DNA from: Deltaproteobacteria bacterium
Lineage (GTDB): Bacteria > Desulfobacterota > RBG-13-43-22
Direction: 5' to 3'
Assembly (NCBI GenBank): GCA_016208255.1
Contig: JACQYK010000026.1
Location: forward strand, 1 to 36,109
Length of the DNA: 36,109 nt
The position numbers and the translations under genes were made by a program. This document shows, piece after piece, positions 23,347-32,102 of the stretch. The notes under the pieces are model-generated. The model saw only the letters and a list, made by a program, of their open reading frames with translations. It did no database searches and was not told the DNA's origin. Each line of letters opens with the position of its first letter. Position 1 is the stretch's first letter.

Positions 23347-26300
23347 CTATTCAACTTCTGATATTTTCTCCGGCCCGGTTCTAATCCGGTCCAAAACGGT
23401 TCTGACCTTCAGAGCCAGCGCTTCGGGGGTAAAAGGTTTCTCAATGAAATCGATGCCCTGATCCAGATATCCGTGATGAACAATGGTGTTGTCGGTATAG
23501 CCGGACATGTAAAGGACTTTTATACCGGGTTGGATGGTCTTGACCCGCTCCGCCAAATCTTTTCCTCCCAGGCCGGGCATGACCACATCAGTCAATAAAA
23601 GATCGATCCCCTCCGGATTGGACTGAAGGACGCTCAGGGCTTCCTGTTCGTTCCCGGCCGGTAGAACCCGATACCCGTATCGTTCAAGGATCAGGGAAGC
23701 CGTTTTTTTGAGCCTCTCGTCATCTTCCACCAGAAGGATGGTTTCCGAGCCCCCGAGAGGTTTGGGCTGCGGTTGTGAAGGGGATTTGGCTATAAGTTGC
23801 TTGTCGACCCGGGGAAGATATATTTTGAAAGTAGCCCCCTTCCCGGGTTCGCTGTAGACCCAGATATTGCCCTTACTCTGCTTGATGATCCCGTAAACAG
23901 TGGAAAGCCCTAACCCGGTCCCTTTATCTTTCTCCTTGGTGGTAAAAAAGGGTTCAAAAATTTGCGACTGAATTTCGGGAGGCATGCCGATCCCGGTGTC
24001 ACTGATCGTCAGGGTTACATAGTGCCCCGGGATTACTCCTACATGAACGGCCGCATATTCCTCATCCAGCTCGGCATTGGCCGTTTCAATAGTCAGCAGT
24101 CCGCCCCGGGGCATGGCATCTCTTGAGTTTACCGATAAATTGACGAGGACCTGCTCAAGTTGACCGATATCGGCTTCTATCCGGCCCAGATCGGAACTGA
24201 GATGGGTTTCCAGCGTAATATCCTCACCTATAAGGCGTGCCAGAAAATCCTTCAGCCCGGTGACCACCTCATTGAGATCGACCACCTCGGCCTGAAAGAC
24301 CTGTTTGCGGCTGAAGGCCAGGAGCTGCCGGATCAATCCGGCGGCCCGGTCCCCGGCCTCCTTGATCCTCATCAGGGACTCATAAAGATTCCCTCTCTTA
24401 TCGACCTCCATCAGGGAAATATAGGCATTTCCGATGATGGTGGTCAACAGATTGTTGAAATCGTGAGCTACTCCGGCGGTTAACCTTCCGATGGCTTCCA
24501 GTTTTTGGGATTGAAGAATTTGGTTCTCCAGCTTGATACGGTCTGATAGGTCCCGGGCAATGGCCAATATTACTATTTCGTTCCCGATTTTCAGGGGAAA
24601 GGTCCTTGTTTCGATGATGACCCGCTTCCCGTCTTTCCGGATAAGAGTCAACTGGTCAGGACCGGTAGGGAACCCTTGTCTGCTCTTAAGGAGGAGTTGA
24701 GAGGTTTTTTCGAGGTCCTCCATCGGCAACAACCCGATTTCCAAAAAATTTTTCCCGATAAGCTCTTCTTTTTTATAGCCGCTCAGATCTTCTGCGGTCC
24801 TGTTTCCATCCAGAAACTTTCCCTCCAGATCATACTGGTAAATGGCATCCGGGGCGTTTTCGAACAAGGCCTTTAATTTCTCTTCGCTCTTTTGAAGGGC
24901 CGCCTCCGCCGCAGATCTAATTCCCTCCTGGTCCAGGACATTCAGGGCAAAGGCAATATCCCCGGCCATTTCTTTAAACAGGTCCTGTTCTTCCTGATCG
25001 GCAATCAAATCCCTCGGAAGTGAAACCAGCATCAGTCCATAGGTCTTCCGCCGGTATTCGATCCGGATCACCCAGATCCCGAGACCGGCATGACACTCTT
25101 CCAAAGGACACTCCCGGCAAGAAGAGGTCTCGTATTCAAAAACGAAGATATCCTTATGGGATAAAGACTCCCGGATACAGGACGGCCACTCCTCTTGCCG
25201 TTCCAACTCGGTTAATACCAGGCTGCGGCCGCCCAATCCGCTCTCCGCCGTTCGAAAGAATTTGCCCGATTCATCGACCAGACCGATCCAGGCACTGTTA
25301 AAGCCCCGGGCGGAAGTGACAATATCGCAGGCTTCCCGGATCAACAGGGCCCCGTCCTTCTCCCTGATAATGAGCTGGTTCACTTTCCGGACGGCGTCAA
25401 GGACAGCCAGCAGGTGCTTTTCCCGTTCCTCGGCTTTTTTGTGCTCGGTAATGTCGATGGAAAGAATGGAAAGGCCTTCAGGCACGGGCTGAATGCTGAG
25501 TTCGAACACTCCCCTTTCTCCATCGGGATAAATAAATTCATTCTCCATATAGTGAGCGCTGCCTTCGGCCAGACATCGTTGCAGGACGGCAAACATTTCC
25601 GTCGATTCAATGCCCGGATAACATTCCATCATCGTCCGGCCCAACAAGGTCTCCCGGGCCTGTCTTCCCGATCTGGCGGCGGCCTCATTCAGATATAAAT
25701 AACGCCAGTCAAATCCGATGATCTGACAGCCTTCCATCATACTGTCCAGGGTGTTTCGATAGCGGTTTTCACTCTCCTTCAGGGTTTCCGCGGCTTGCAG
25801 TCGTTCCCGGTAGTAAAGGAGGCGCTGATGCCGCCAGATCAATCCCAACCCGGTCCCGGCGGCAAAAAGCAGAACGCTGATCAGCAAAGCCGTTTCCCAG
25901 AGTTTGGCCCGCAGAGGGGCGAAAATCTCCGCTTTGTCCATGCGGGACACTAAAAACCAGGGTGAATCGGGGACCGGTCGGAGACAGGCGATGACCGGCA
26001 CCCCGCGGTAATCGATCCCTTCGAAAAGGCCCTTCTGACCCAAAACCGCCCGGGCCGCCGGCAGGCGGGTGTCGCTCAGGGGTCTTCGCAATCTCAGGGC
26101 CGTGTTTTTTTGAAAGCGGAGTTCGTTCAGGAACAGGACCTCATCCCCCTCCCGGCGGACCAGCAGGGTTTCGGCCGTTCGGCTGGGCCCCGGCCAACGA
26201 TTGATCAAGGGATAGAGATAGGATTCCGGGTTGATGCGCAGTACAACCATCCCCAGGGGGGTCTTCTTGGGCTGTTCGAAAAGCGGGACCAGGAGGGAGA

Positions 26301-27459
26301 GATGAATAGGCTGTCGGTCGTCCTCCCGGTGAAAGTCTAAAAAAGTCACCTGCCCGGAGCGAAAAACTTCCGGGAGATGTTGCAGTAAGTGTCTTTCAGT
26401 AAAGGAGGGGGTTTCCGGCATACCCAACCGCTCCACTCCCCTGGCGTCCAGGAGAAAAACCCGGTCATAACCGTGGGCCCTTTGGAACTTGTCGAGCCAG
26501 GTCCTCAGCCTCTTCTGCAGCGACGGATCTTTGGGATTATCCATAAAACGGCCGAACAGGAGGGAAAAATTCGGATTGTCATGGAGCAGCGAAGCATCCC
26601 CCTGCCTCTCCTTCCGCCACTGGACCAGCTCCCAAACCTTCAAATCGGACACGGCCGAAATCTGACGGTCCACTTCAGCCCGGTAATGCTGCTCGCTGGT
26701 CCGAAAATACCAGTACCCGGAGCTTATAATGCCCAGGGTCAGCCCCAGGAAAATCAGGATCAGGACATTTTCCGCCCTGGTTCTCCCGGGGTTGAAAGAC
26801 CAGGGGTTGGTCCAGATCTGTTTTCCTGAAATGACCCCCAGGGAGATTCCCAGCATCAGGAAGGCCAGGGAGGTGGGCAGGGCCGGAGGGATGATTCCGG
26901 AGCCGTATAAAAAAGGGGATCCCAGAAGATAGGCCGTCAGGAGAGTGGTGCCGGTGATGGCCACAAAAAAGGCGAAGCCGAGGGAGGCTGCGGCCGGCCA
27001 TCGCCGTTCGGAGGTTGAGGCCAGGGCCATCAGAAAGGAAAAGCCGGTTAATAAAAAGCAGAAGGCCGTCAGGGGAGACATATGTCCCACCGGGGATCCG
27101 TTGACCACACCGGTGATGGAGAGGCCGAGATGTTCCGCCTCTATCTGAATGTTAAAAGAGGAAAGAAGGTACAGAAGCAGGGAAAACAGCGCGCCTGTCG
27201 AACCGACTATGATCTCGACTCGATACAGACGTCGATCCCGGCCCGCCCGATCCAGGAAGGCTGTTCCGATTCCGTAGAGGAAGAACAGAACCGCCGTGCT
27301 CGGGGCCATGGGGATCAGGCCGGAACCAAAGGTCTGGAGCAGGGGTATATCGGCCACCCAGCCCCAAAGGGCCGCCAATCCCAAACCCGAGGCCGATAGT
27401 CCGCATATTCGAGAAGCGTTCACTTCAAGAGGGGCACTCCGGTCGAAAGGAGATTTCAT
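23347..27459 (-). CDS. Membrane-bound hybrid sensor histidine kinase (dCACHE, PAS, GAF, PAS, HisKA, HATPase, REC)
   Basis: 1370 residues. The first 240 or so hold several hydrophobic segments (e.g. GSTGALFSLLLYLLSS, ILIFLGLTLGIISSGYWY); about 270-500 looks like an extracytoplasmic dCACHE region (DRVFLLDARGVERLG, GMVVLRINPESYLYPLI), closed by a TM near 515-540. Then PAS (about 555-670), GAF (690-850), PAS (858-970, FENAPDAIYQYD), HisKA with H999 in AGVAHDFNNLLTTIIGNAY, HATPase (N box NLSVNSRDAMPRGG, G boxes DTGIGMP and GTGLGLSTVYG) and a C-terminal receiver with D1291 in LLLTDVVMPG. The AHDFNNLL box marks the HPK4-like group. GGAAGG lies six bases before the ATG. Probably senses a small extracellular ligand and signals to its own receiver and the downstream HD-GYP regulator. 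Confidence 0.93.
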   Translation of the reverse strand: MKSPFDRSAPLEVNASRICGLSASGLGLAALWGWVADIPLLQTFGSGLIPMAPSTAVLFFLYGIGTAFLDRAGRDRRLYRVEIIVGSTGALFSLLLYLLSSFNIQIEAEHLGLSITGVVNGSPVGHMSPLTAFCFLLTGFSFLMALASTSERRWPAAASLGFAFFVAITGTTLLTAYLLGSPFLYGSGIIPPALPTSLAFLMLGISLGVISGKQIWTNPWSFNPGRTRAENVLILIFLGLTLGIISSGYWYFRTSEQHYRAEVDRQISAVSDLKVWELVQWRKERQGDASLLHDNPNFSLLFGRFMDNPKDPSLQKRLRTWLDKFQRAHGYDRVFLLDARGVERLGMPETPSFTERHLLQHLPEVFRSGQVTFLDFHREDDRQPIHLSLLVPLFEQPKKTPLGMVVLRINPESYLYPLINRWPGPSRTAETLLVRREGDEVLFLNELRFQKNTALRLRRPLSDTRLPAARAVLGQKGLFEGIDYRGVPVIACLRPVPDSPWFLVSRMDKAEIFAPLRAKLWETALLISVLLFAAGTGLGLIWRHQRLLYYRERLQAAETLKESENRYRNTLDSMMEGCQIIGFDWRYLYLNEAAARSGRQARETLLGRTMMECYPGIESTEMFAVLQRCLAEGSAHYMENEFIYPDGERGVFELSIQPVPEGLSILSIDITEHKKAEEREKHLLAVLDAVRKVNQLIIREKDGALLIREACDIVTSARGFNSAWIGLVDESGKFFRTAESGLGGRSLVLTELERQEEWPSCIRESLSHKDIFVFEYETSSCRECPLEECHAGLGIWVIRIEYRRKTYGLMLVSLPRDLIADQEEQDLFKEMAGDIAFALNVLDQEGIRSAAEAALQKSEEKLKALFENAPDAIYQYDLEGKFLDGNRTAEDLSGYKKEELIGKNFLEIGLLPMEDLEKTSQLLLKSRQGFPTGPDQLTLIRKDGKRVIIETRTFPLKIGNEIVILAIARDLSDRIKLENQILQSQKLEAIGRLTAGVAHDFNNLLTTIIGNAYISLMEVDKRGNLYESLMRIKEAGDRAAGLIRQLLAFSRKQVFQAEVVDLNEVVTGLKDFLARLIGEDITLETHLSSDLGRIEADIGQLEQVLVNLSVNSRDAMPRGGLLTIETANAELDEEYAAVHVGVIPGHYVTLTISDTGIGMPPEIQSQIFEPFFTTKEKDKGTGLGLSTVYGIIKQSKGNIWVYSEPGKGATFKIYLPRVDKQLIAKSPSQPQPKPLGGSETILLVEDDERLKKTASLILERYGYRVLPAGNEQEALSVLQSNPEGIDLLLTDVVMPGLGGKDLAERVKTIQPGIKVLYMSGYTDNTIVHHGYLDQGIDFIEKPFTPEALALKVRTVLDRIRTGPEKISEVE

Positions 27460-27590
27460 TGAAAACCTTCCCCTGCTCGGGATGTCGAATCCCGTCTGGA
27501 GGTGATTAATCAGGCACTCTTAAACAAGTCTAAATAATGACCGGCCCTGCGAGCTTGAAAGAACAATAAATACTTTTGATCAAGAGATGA

Positions 27591-27717
27591 ACTCGCAAAA
27601 AGTAGTCATTCCCGCGGAGGCGGGAATCCAGACTATTCTCAACCTATTAAAAACACTGGATTCCCTTTTGAAAGGGAATGACGGAATTTGGCTTTCGGCG
27701 ACTTTTTGCGAAACCAT
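27591..27717. repeat. R1 MITE-like repeat, copy b
   Basis: About 127 bases bounded by perfect 11-bp terminal inverted repeats TCGCAAAAAGT (27593-27603) and ACTTTTTGCGA (27701-27711). Inside are two hairpins, ATTCCCGC...GCGGGAAT and ATTCCCTTTTGAAAGGGAAT, on either side of an AT-rich centre. No gene is present in the 351 bases between the hybrid kinase and the NarL-type regulator; the remainder is AT-rich and shows nothing else. Confidence 0.75.
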
Positions 27718-27810
27718 TTTAAAATAATACAAAAATATTTAAAAAAAGTCCATAAGTCTGTCGGGAATGTTTGATTTCCTTGTGGGGAAGGTTTGAAAAA
27801 TGGTTCGCAG

Positions 27811-28479
27811 TTAATCAAGATCGGCCAGCCCATGGGCAATGGCAAATTTAACCAGGCCGGCCATATCCTTAAGACCTAATTTCTGCATCAGCCGGCTCCG
27901 GTAGGTCTCCACGGTCTTAGGGGAAATAAAAAGGATTTCGGCAATGGCCGCGCTGGTTTTTCCTCCGACGACCATTTGCAGAATTTCCCGTTCCCGGGTG
28001 GAAAGGGATTCCAGAGGGCTGCGTGGCTTTCCTCTCTGCCGCTGTCTCAGATAATCTTCAATCAATAGATCATCGACTTTTTGACTCAGATAACGCCGGT
28101 TCTGATAAACAGCCCGGATGGCCTGAATCAGTTCCTTTCCGGCGACATCCTTGATGACGAAACCCTTGGCCCCGGCCTTGAAGGCCTGGTAGATATGTTC
28201 CGAGCTGTGGTGCATGGACAGGATGACAATTTTTAGAGAAGAATTTTGGGAAAGGATTTGGCGGGTGGCTTCAACCCCGTTCAGTTCCGGCATGGAAATG
28301 TCCATGATGATCACATCCGGTTTTATTCTTTCGGCCTCTTTGACGGCCCGGCGGCCGTCTTCCACTTCCCCGACCACCAGCATGTCGTCCTGTGTTTCCA
28401 GAATATGACGCAATCCTTCCCTTAAAATCCGGTGATCATCGGCCAGTAATATTTTAATTTTTTCGGCTATCTTTATCAC
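27811..28479 (-). CDS. NarL/FixJ-type response regulator with LuxR-like HTH
   Basis: 222 residues. Receiver domain with acidic pair LLADDHRIL (D14-D15), phospho-acceptor D60 in DVIIMDISMPELNG, switch S/T in ILSMHHSSE and K in FVIKDVAG. The DNA-binding helix-turn-helix spans about 155-215: LSTREREILQMVVGGKTSAA, then ISPKTVETYRSRLMQKLGL. Cytosolic transcription factor controlled by phosphorylation. Its gene follows, on the same strand, a NarX-type kinase of the HisKA_3 class, the standard partner for this regulator family, with an R2 repeat in between. Targets cannot be read. Confidence 0.93.
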   Translation of the reverse strand: MIKIAEKIKILLADDHRILREGLRHILETQDDMLVVGEVEDGRRAVKEAERIKPDVIIMDISMPELNGVEATRQILSQNSSLKIVILSMHHSSEHIYQAFKAGAKGFVIKDVAGKELIQAIRAVYQNRRYLSQKVDDLLIEDYLRQRQRGKPRSPLESLSTREREILQMVVGGKTSAAIAEILFISPKTVETYRSRLMQKLGLKDMAGLVKFAIAHGLADLD

Positions 28480-28493
28480 GGAAATAACCCTAA

Positions 28494-28659
28494 ATTAAAC
28501 TCAAGGCTTGTTTGTTCTCCGTCATGCCGGACTCGATCCGGCATCCAGGGTCTTTGAGGCTTATTGAATAACCTGTATCCCCCGTTTCGAGAATGACGAT
28601 ATAACTTGCAGGTATCACAACATTTTAATGCTTCACGGTACCCTGGAAATGACGGTTTA
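28494..28659. repeat. R2 repeat, copy 2
   Basis: Same length (about 166 bases) and order as 14434-14599, with scattered substitutions. The hairpin around ATGCCGGACTCGATCCGGCA is identical, whereas the second hairpin has decayed (CCCCCGTTTCGAGAATGACG). Its end GACGGTTTAAT matches the 3' end of R3 elements. It separates the kinase from its response regulator. Confidence 0.78.
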
Positions 28660-28732
28660 ATACCCAAATACCCAGCCGGTTAAATTGTCGGTATCCGGCT
28701 CCCCGGATCTGTATGATTAAGAGGGCAAAGCC

Positions 28733-29815
28733 CTATGGCTTCGATTTCTTGATCCTTGCTTGTAAATTTTTCGTCGGCACCTGAAGGACTACCCGGGTCC
28801 CTTGCCCCGGCTTGGAAGAAATCTTCAAATCCCCTCCCAAACCAAGGGCCCGTTCCCTCATCATAGTCAGCCCCCATCCTTTGGGGGCTGACTCCGAAGG
28901 GATCTCATCAAACCGGAATCCCTGACCGTTATCCGTAATGGTCATTTGGAGTTTATTCTTAAATTGTCTCAATCGGATGCTGACGCGGCTGGCCGAGGCA
29001 TGTTTGAGGACATTGGTCAGGGCTTCCTGCGCGATTCGATAAACCACGGTCTCCAAAAGAGGAGGTAACCGGAGGGAAAAATCCTTTCCCTCCACACGGG
29101 TTAGAATACCGGTGCTTTCCTGGAATCTATCCCCATACCAGTGAAGGGCAGCCGGTAAACCAAAGTCATCCAGCACCGAAGGACGCAAATCGGATATGAC
29201 CTCCCGGATACACTGGGTTGTTTCTTCCAGTAATTTCTGAGAATCCTCCAGGCGGGCAGCCAGAGAAGGATTCCGGTCCTTCTTGACCAGACCAAGAAGG
29301 ATATCCAGGTTCAGTTGCAAAGCGGTAAGGTTCTGGCCAACCAGATCATGGAGGCTTTGAGCCATTTTTTTCCTTTCCGTTTCCTCCACCTCGGAAAGTC
29401 TATTAGTCAGGGATTGCAGTTGTTTCTGATAATCGAGCATTTTCTTTTCAGCCTGACGGCGCTGCGTGATGTCAAGCAGCATGCAGTGCGTCTGCTTGAA
29501 CCGGCCCTGTTCATTGTGACCAACTTTTCCGTCAATATGGACAATAATCCTGGAGCCGTCGTTACGGATCATTTCCAGATCCACATGAACTTCTCCGGCG
29601 GTTAAAAACCGGAGAAAACGTTTCCGGAAGGCCTCCTCCTCCTGGGGAGCGAGAAACCCACCGAACCACTTTCCGATCACCTGATCCCGGGTATAACCCA
29701 ACAGATCAAGCCAGGCCTGATTAACATCAATAAGGCGCCCTTCCTCATCCAGGGACTGATAGCCCAGGGGTGCATTTTCAAAAAGTTCCCTGAACCTTAC
29801 CTCACTTTCCCTCAA
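28733..29815 (-). pseudogene. Broken PAS sensor kinase, C-terminal fragment (PAS, HisKA_3, HATPase)
   Basis: The frame is open from about 29890 and encodes ERTVIIARDITKRLKAGQAL, then a PAS domain (ESEVRFRELFENAPLGYQSL ... DITQRRQAEKKM), the HisKA_3 dimerisation helix with H156 in MAQSLHDLVGQNLTALQL, and an HATPase with N box (LTNVLKHASASRVSI), DNGQGF and GWGLTMMRERALGLGG. The only early start is a TTG in the middle of a helix (29815), which shows the fragment is the continuation of the upstream one. NarX/DegS-type kinase for the regulator at 27811-28479. If the deletion is an assembly error, the real protein is a single three-PAS kinase. Confidence 0.85.
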
Positions 29816-30480
29816 GGCTTGCCCGGCCTTAAGCCGTTTGGTGATATCCCGGGCGATGATGACGGTCCTTTCTTCTCCCTCCCTTCTGAAGGGCTAACTA
29901 CCGCCTTCCGGCCCAGCCGAATAAGTTCTTCTTCCGAATACCCGGTCATGGCGCAGGCGGCCGGATTGGCCGAAAAGACCCGTCCATCCGGGGCCGTGAA
30001 AAAAACGGCTTCCATACTGTTTTCAAAAATCGAGCGAAATTTTTCTTCACTTTTTCTTAAGGTCTCTTCGATCTTTTTTTGTTCATCGATGTCTTGGTGG
30101 ACGGCGATCCGAACCGTCCCGAATTCCCCGTGCTCAATAGTGGAGGTGTGGGCCCTGCACCAGAAGGTGGTCCCATCCTTTTTTTGATTAAGGATTTCGT
30201 AGGGGGCTTCCCCGGTTTTTTCAAGCTGGGCGATAATGGACTGGGCTACATCTTGAGGACTTTTTCCATTTTCCCAGGCATTGAGGATAGTCGCTGGTTT
30301 TCCGACCAATTCTCCGGGGTCATAACCGAACATTCTTTCAAACTTCGGGTTGGCATAGACCAGGACGGCATCCTCGACACGGACGAGGCAGACTCCTTCG
30401 GCCAGGTTATGAACTATGGCATTAAATAGAGTGAACCGGCTATGAAACTGGGTCTGATCTGGTATGCTCATTAACCTCAT
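29812..30480 (-). pseudogene. Broken PAS sensor kinase, N-terminal fragment (two PAS domains)
   Basis: From the ATG at 30480 (or 30471); a longer frame to 30645 is not protein-like. A complete first PAS domain runs from LFNAIVHNLAEGVCLVRVED to IAVHQDIDEQKKIEETL, then the second starts (KFRSIFENSMEAVFFTAPDG, SANPAACAMTGYSEEELI) and ends abruptly in RLGRKAVVSP followed by the nonsense tail GREKKGPSSSPGISPNGLRP and a stop. In the neighbouring frame the PAS end (TVIIARDITKR) continues. In the intact first PAS about 70 residues separate YDPGEL from QDIDEQ; here only about 33 separate the same points, so about 35-40 residues are missing along with a frame change near 29880-29895. Confidence 0.82.
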
Positions 30481-30671
30481 CAGTCGCCGACCAAAACCAT
30501 AGGGCGTCGATTTAAAATAAATTGTATGAAAACAACCCGTTATTGAAGGAGAGCTTTTTCTTTGATGAGAGATTCCGTTGACGAATAAAGTATAAGAAAA
30601 GGATTGGGCACAGTCAAGGAGAAAAAGGGCTTTCCCCAGGTTCATTGCCTTTCTCTGAAGAGCGAGTAAAA

Positions 30672-30732
30672 AAGTATTCCCAAAATACTAAAAAAAAGTT
30701 ACAATACTTTCTAAGAATACTATAATGTATTA
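30672..30732 (+). promoter_or_regulatory. Promoter and likely operator of the toxin-antitoxin operon
   Basis: Perfect -10 TATAAT (30721-30726), with a weak -35 GTTACA 17 bases upstream. The word GTATT/AATAC occurs five times: GTATT-N5-AATAC (30674-30688), single AATAC (30704-30708), and AATAC-N6-GTATT (30716-30731) which brackets the -10 box. This layout fits binding of a dimeric ribbon-helix-helix antitoxin that represses its own promoter. Confidence 0.6.
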
Positions 30733-30759
30733 CTGGAACCGTTCATAAGGAGGGAATAG

Positions 30760-30990
30760 GTGAAGACCTCAATTAAAATATCGGATGATTTGTATCAGCA
30801 AGGGAAAAAGATTTCCAATAATTTCAGTTTGTTGGTTTCTGAGGCCTTAAAAGAATATCTGCATAAGGCCGCGGTCAAGAAGGCCGTCCATAGTTTTGGG
30901 ACCTGGGCGAAAAGGGGAAAAGGCAGTGTTACCATCACGAATGAGCTGAGAAACGAAGGGAACAGAAACTATGCCAACCGTGTTGATTGA
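30760..30990 (+). CDS. CcdA/VapB-like antitoxin
   Basis: 76 residues from a GTG start with AGGAGG six bases upstream. The N-terminus KTSIKISDDLYQQGKKI followed by NNFSLLVSEALKEYL is a ribbon-helix-helix fold (one strand, two helices) used to bind operator DNA; the charged C-terminal half (GTWAKRGKGSVTITNELR) would wrap the toxin. It overlaps the PIN-domain toxin gene by 20 bases, the hallmark of a type II module. Palindromic GTATT/AATAC words at the promoter suggest autoregulation. Confidence 0.85.
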   Translation: MKTSIKISDDLYQQGKKISNNFSLLVSEALKEYLHKAAVKKAVHSFGTWAKRGKGSVTITNELRNEGNRNYANRVD

Positions 30991-31372
30991 TACGGATATA
31001 GCCATTGATTTCTTAAGAGGGCAGTCCTACGCTAAAAACCTGATCGTACCTTTGTGGGATAGTGACGCGGCTTATTTGAGCGTTTTGTCGGTTTATGAGC
31101 TTTACGCCGGAATGAAAGAAAATGAAAAACAGGCAACCAGGGATTTCGTTCAGGCTTTTAGACTGGAATGGGTTACTCCGGAGATCGCCGTAAAAGGCGG
31201 AGAGCTGTTTCAAACTTATAGAAAAAAAGGCCTCACTATCACAGCCATCGATTGCCTCATCGGGTCAACGGCTCTGCTTAAAGGTCACAAGATCGCAACA
31301 AGAAACCTTTCCCACTATCCGGATAAGGAACACCTGTTTAAAATAAAACTGTCGTTGTTGAAAAAAAATTAA
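30971..31372 (+). CDS. vapC: PIN-domain ribonuclease toxin, VapC family
   Basis: 133 residues. PIN catalytic acidic residues are visible: D7 (and D9) in VLIDTDIAIDFLRG, E43 in SVYELYAGM, D94 in TITAIDCLIGSTAL, and the usual closing TRNLSHYP. Such toxins cleave RNA (often tRNA or rRNA) and stop translation when free of antitoxin. The start overlaps the antitoxin gene, so the two are translated together. A hairpin TACTCCTC-tcc-GAGGAGTA at 31392-31410 follows the stop. Confidence 0.92.
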   Translation: MPTVLIDTDIAIDFLRGQSYAKNLIVPLWDSDAAYLSVLSVYELYAGMKENEKQATRDFVQAFRLEWVTPEIAVKGGELFQTYRKKGLTITAIDCLIGSTALLKGHKIATRNLSHYPDKEHLFKIKLSLLKKN

Positions 31373-31391
31373 CCAGACCGACCCTTTCCCT

Positions 31392-31410
31392 TACTCCTCT
31401 CCGAGGAGTA
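31392..31410. other. Perfect 8-bp hairpin after the toxin gene
   Basis: TACTCCTC, loop TCC, GAGGAGTA; no T-run follows, so an intrinsic terminator is doubtful. It lies just before the ribosome site (GAGGA) of the next gene. Confidence 0.4.
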
Positions 31411-31439
31411 GGGCCGGGGTGGGGGAAGAGGAATAAAAA

Positions 31440-32093
31440 ATGGATCTACAATTTATTCAGGCCCGGGACCTGCCCGACGCCTGGTTTCAATGTGTTTCGG
31501 CAGTGCTGGATCATGGACAGGAATATGTCATCGACCGGGGGAGCTGTGCCGGGCAGAAGCGCCTGGAGTTCGATTACCTGACGGTCCATATCAAATATCC
31601 CGGGACCCGTCCGCTGATTCCGGATATTCCTCCCGCTCTCGGGATACCCAATCCGGTGGCTGAAGGCTATGTGGAGCAGTATCTCCCTTATTTGATGACC
31701 GGGGTCAAACAGCCCAATGAGGATTATACCTATGGGCAGTATCTGGAACCCCAGATTCAGGAAGTGATCCGGATGTATAGGGAAGAAGGATACGGGACCA
31801 ACCAGGCTTACATGACGGTAGGCAACCCGGAGGCTATCTATTTGAATGACCCCCCTTGTCTGCGGGGAATCGATACGCGGATTCGGGACGGCTTGCTCCA
31901 TTTTTTTGTCTATTTCCGATCCTGGGATTTATGGAACGGCTTTCCGGCCAATCTGGCCGCTATCCAGTATCTCAAGGAATACATGGCCCAGGAGATCGGA
32001 GTCGAGGACGGCGAGATCGTTGCCGCCAGCAAAGGACTGCACCTCTATGATTATGTCTGGGAACTGGCCAGGCTGAGGGCGTTGAAGAAGTGA
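31440..32093 (+). CDS. Thymidylate synthase-like protein, methanogen type
   Basis: 217 residues, the length of the short archaeal thymidylate synthase (for example in methanogens), well below the 260-plus of bacterial ThyA. The catalytic C140 is in NDPPCLRGIDTRIRDG; HFFVYFRSWDLWNGFPANLA carries R160-S161-x-D163 and N171, the phosphate- and uracil-binding residues of the fold. It would methylate dUMP, or hydroxymethylate a pyrimidine nucleotide, with a folate-like donor. GAGGA precedes the ATG. No folA or thyX neighbour is present. I am confident of the fold, less of whether it is the cell's sole dTMP source. Confidence 0.8.
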   Translation: MDLQFIQARDLPDAWFQCVSAVLDHGQEYVIDRGSCAGQKRLEFDYLTVHIKYPGTRPLIPDIPPALGIPNPVAEGYVEQYLPYLMTGVKQPNEDYTYGQYLEPQIQEVIRMYREEGYGTNQAYMTVGNPEAIYLNDPPCLRGIDTRIRDGLLHFFVYFRSWDLWNGFPANLAAIQYLKEYMAQEIGVEDGEIVAASKGLHLYDYVWELARLRALKK

Positions 32094-32102
32094 GGCGTGA
32101 GA

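Noticed and set aside
30481-30645. Longer N-terminus of the PAS kinase fragment
   Set aside because: The extra residues have no PAS-like or membrane pattern and the segment lies in the divergent promoter region; the ATGs at 30480/30471 directly precede the domain.
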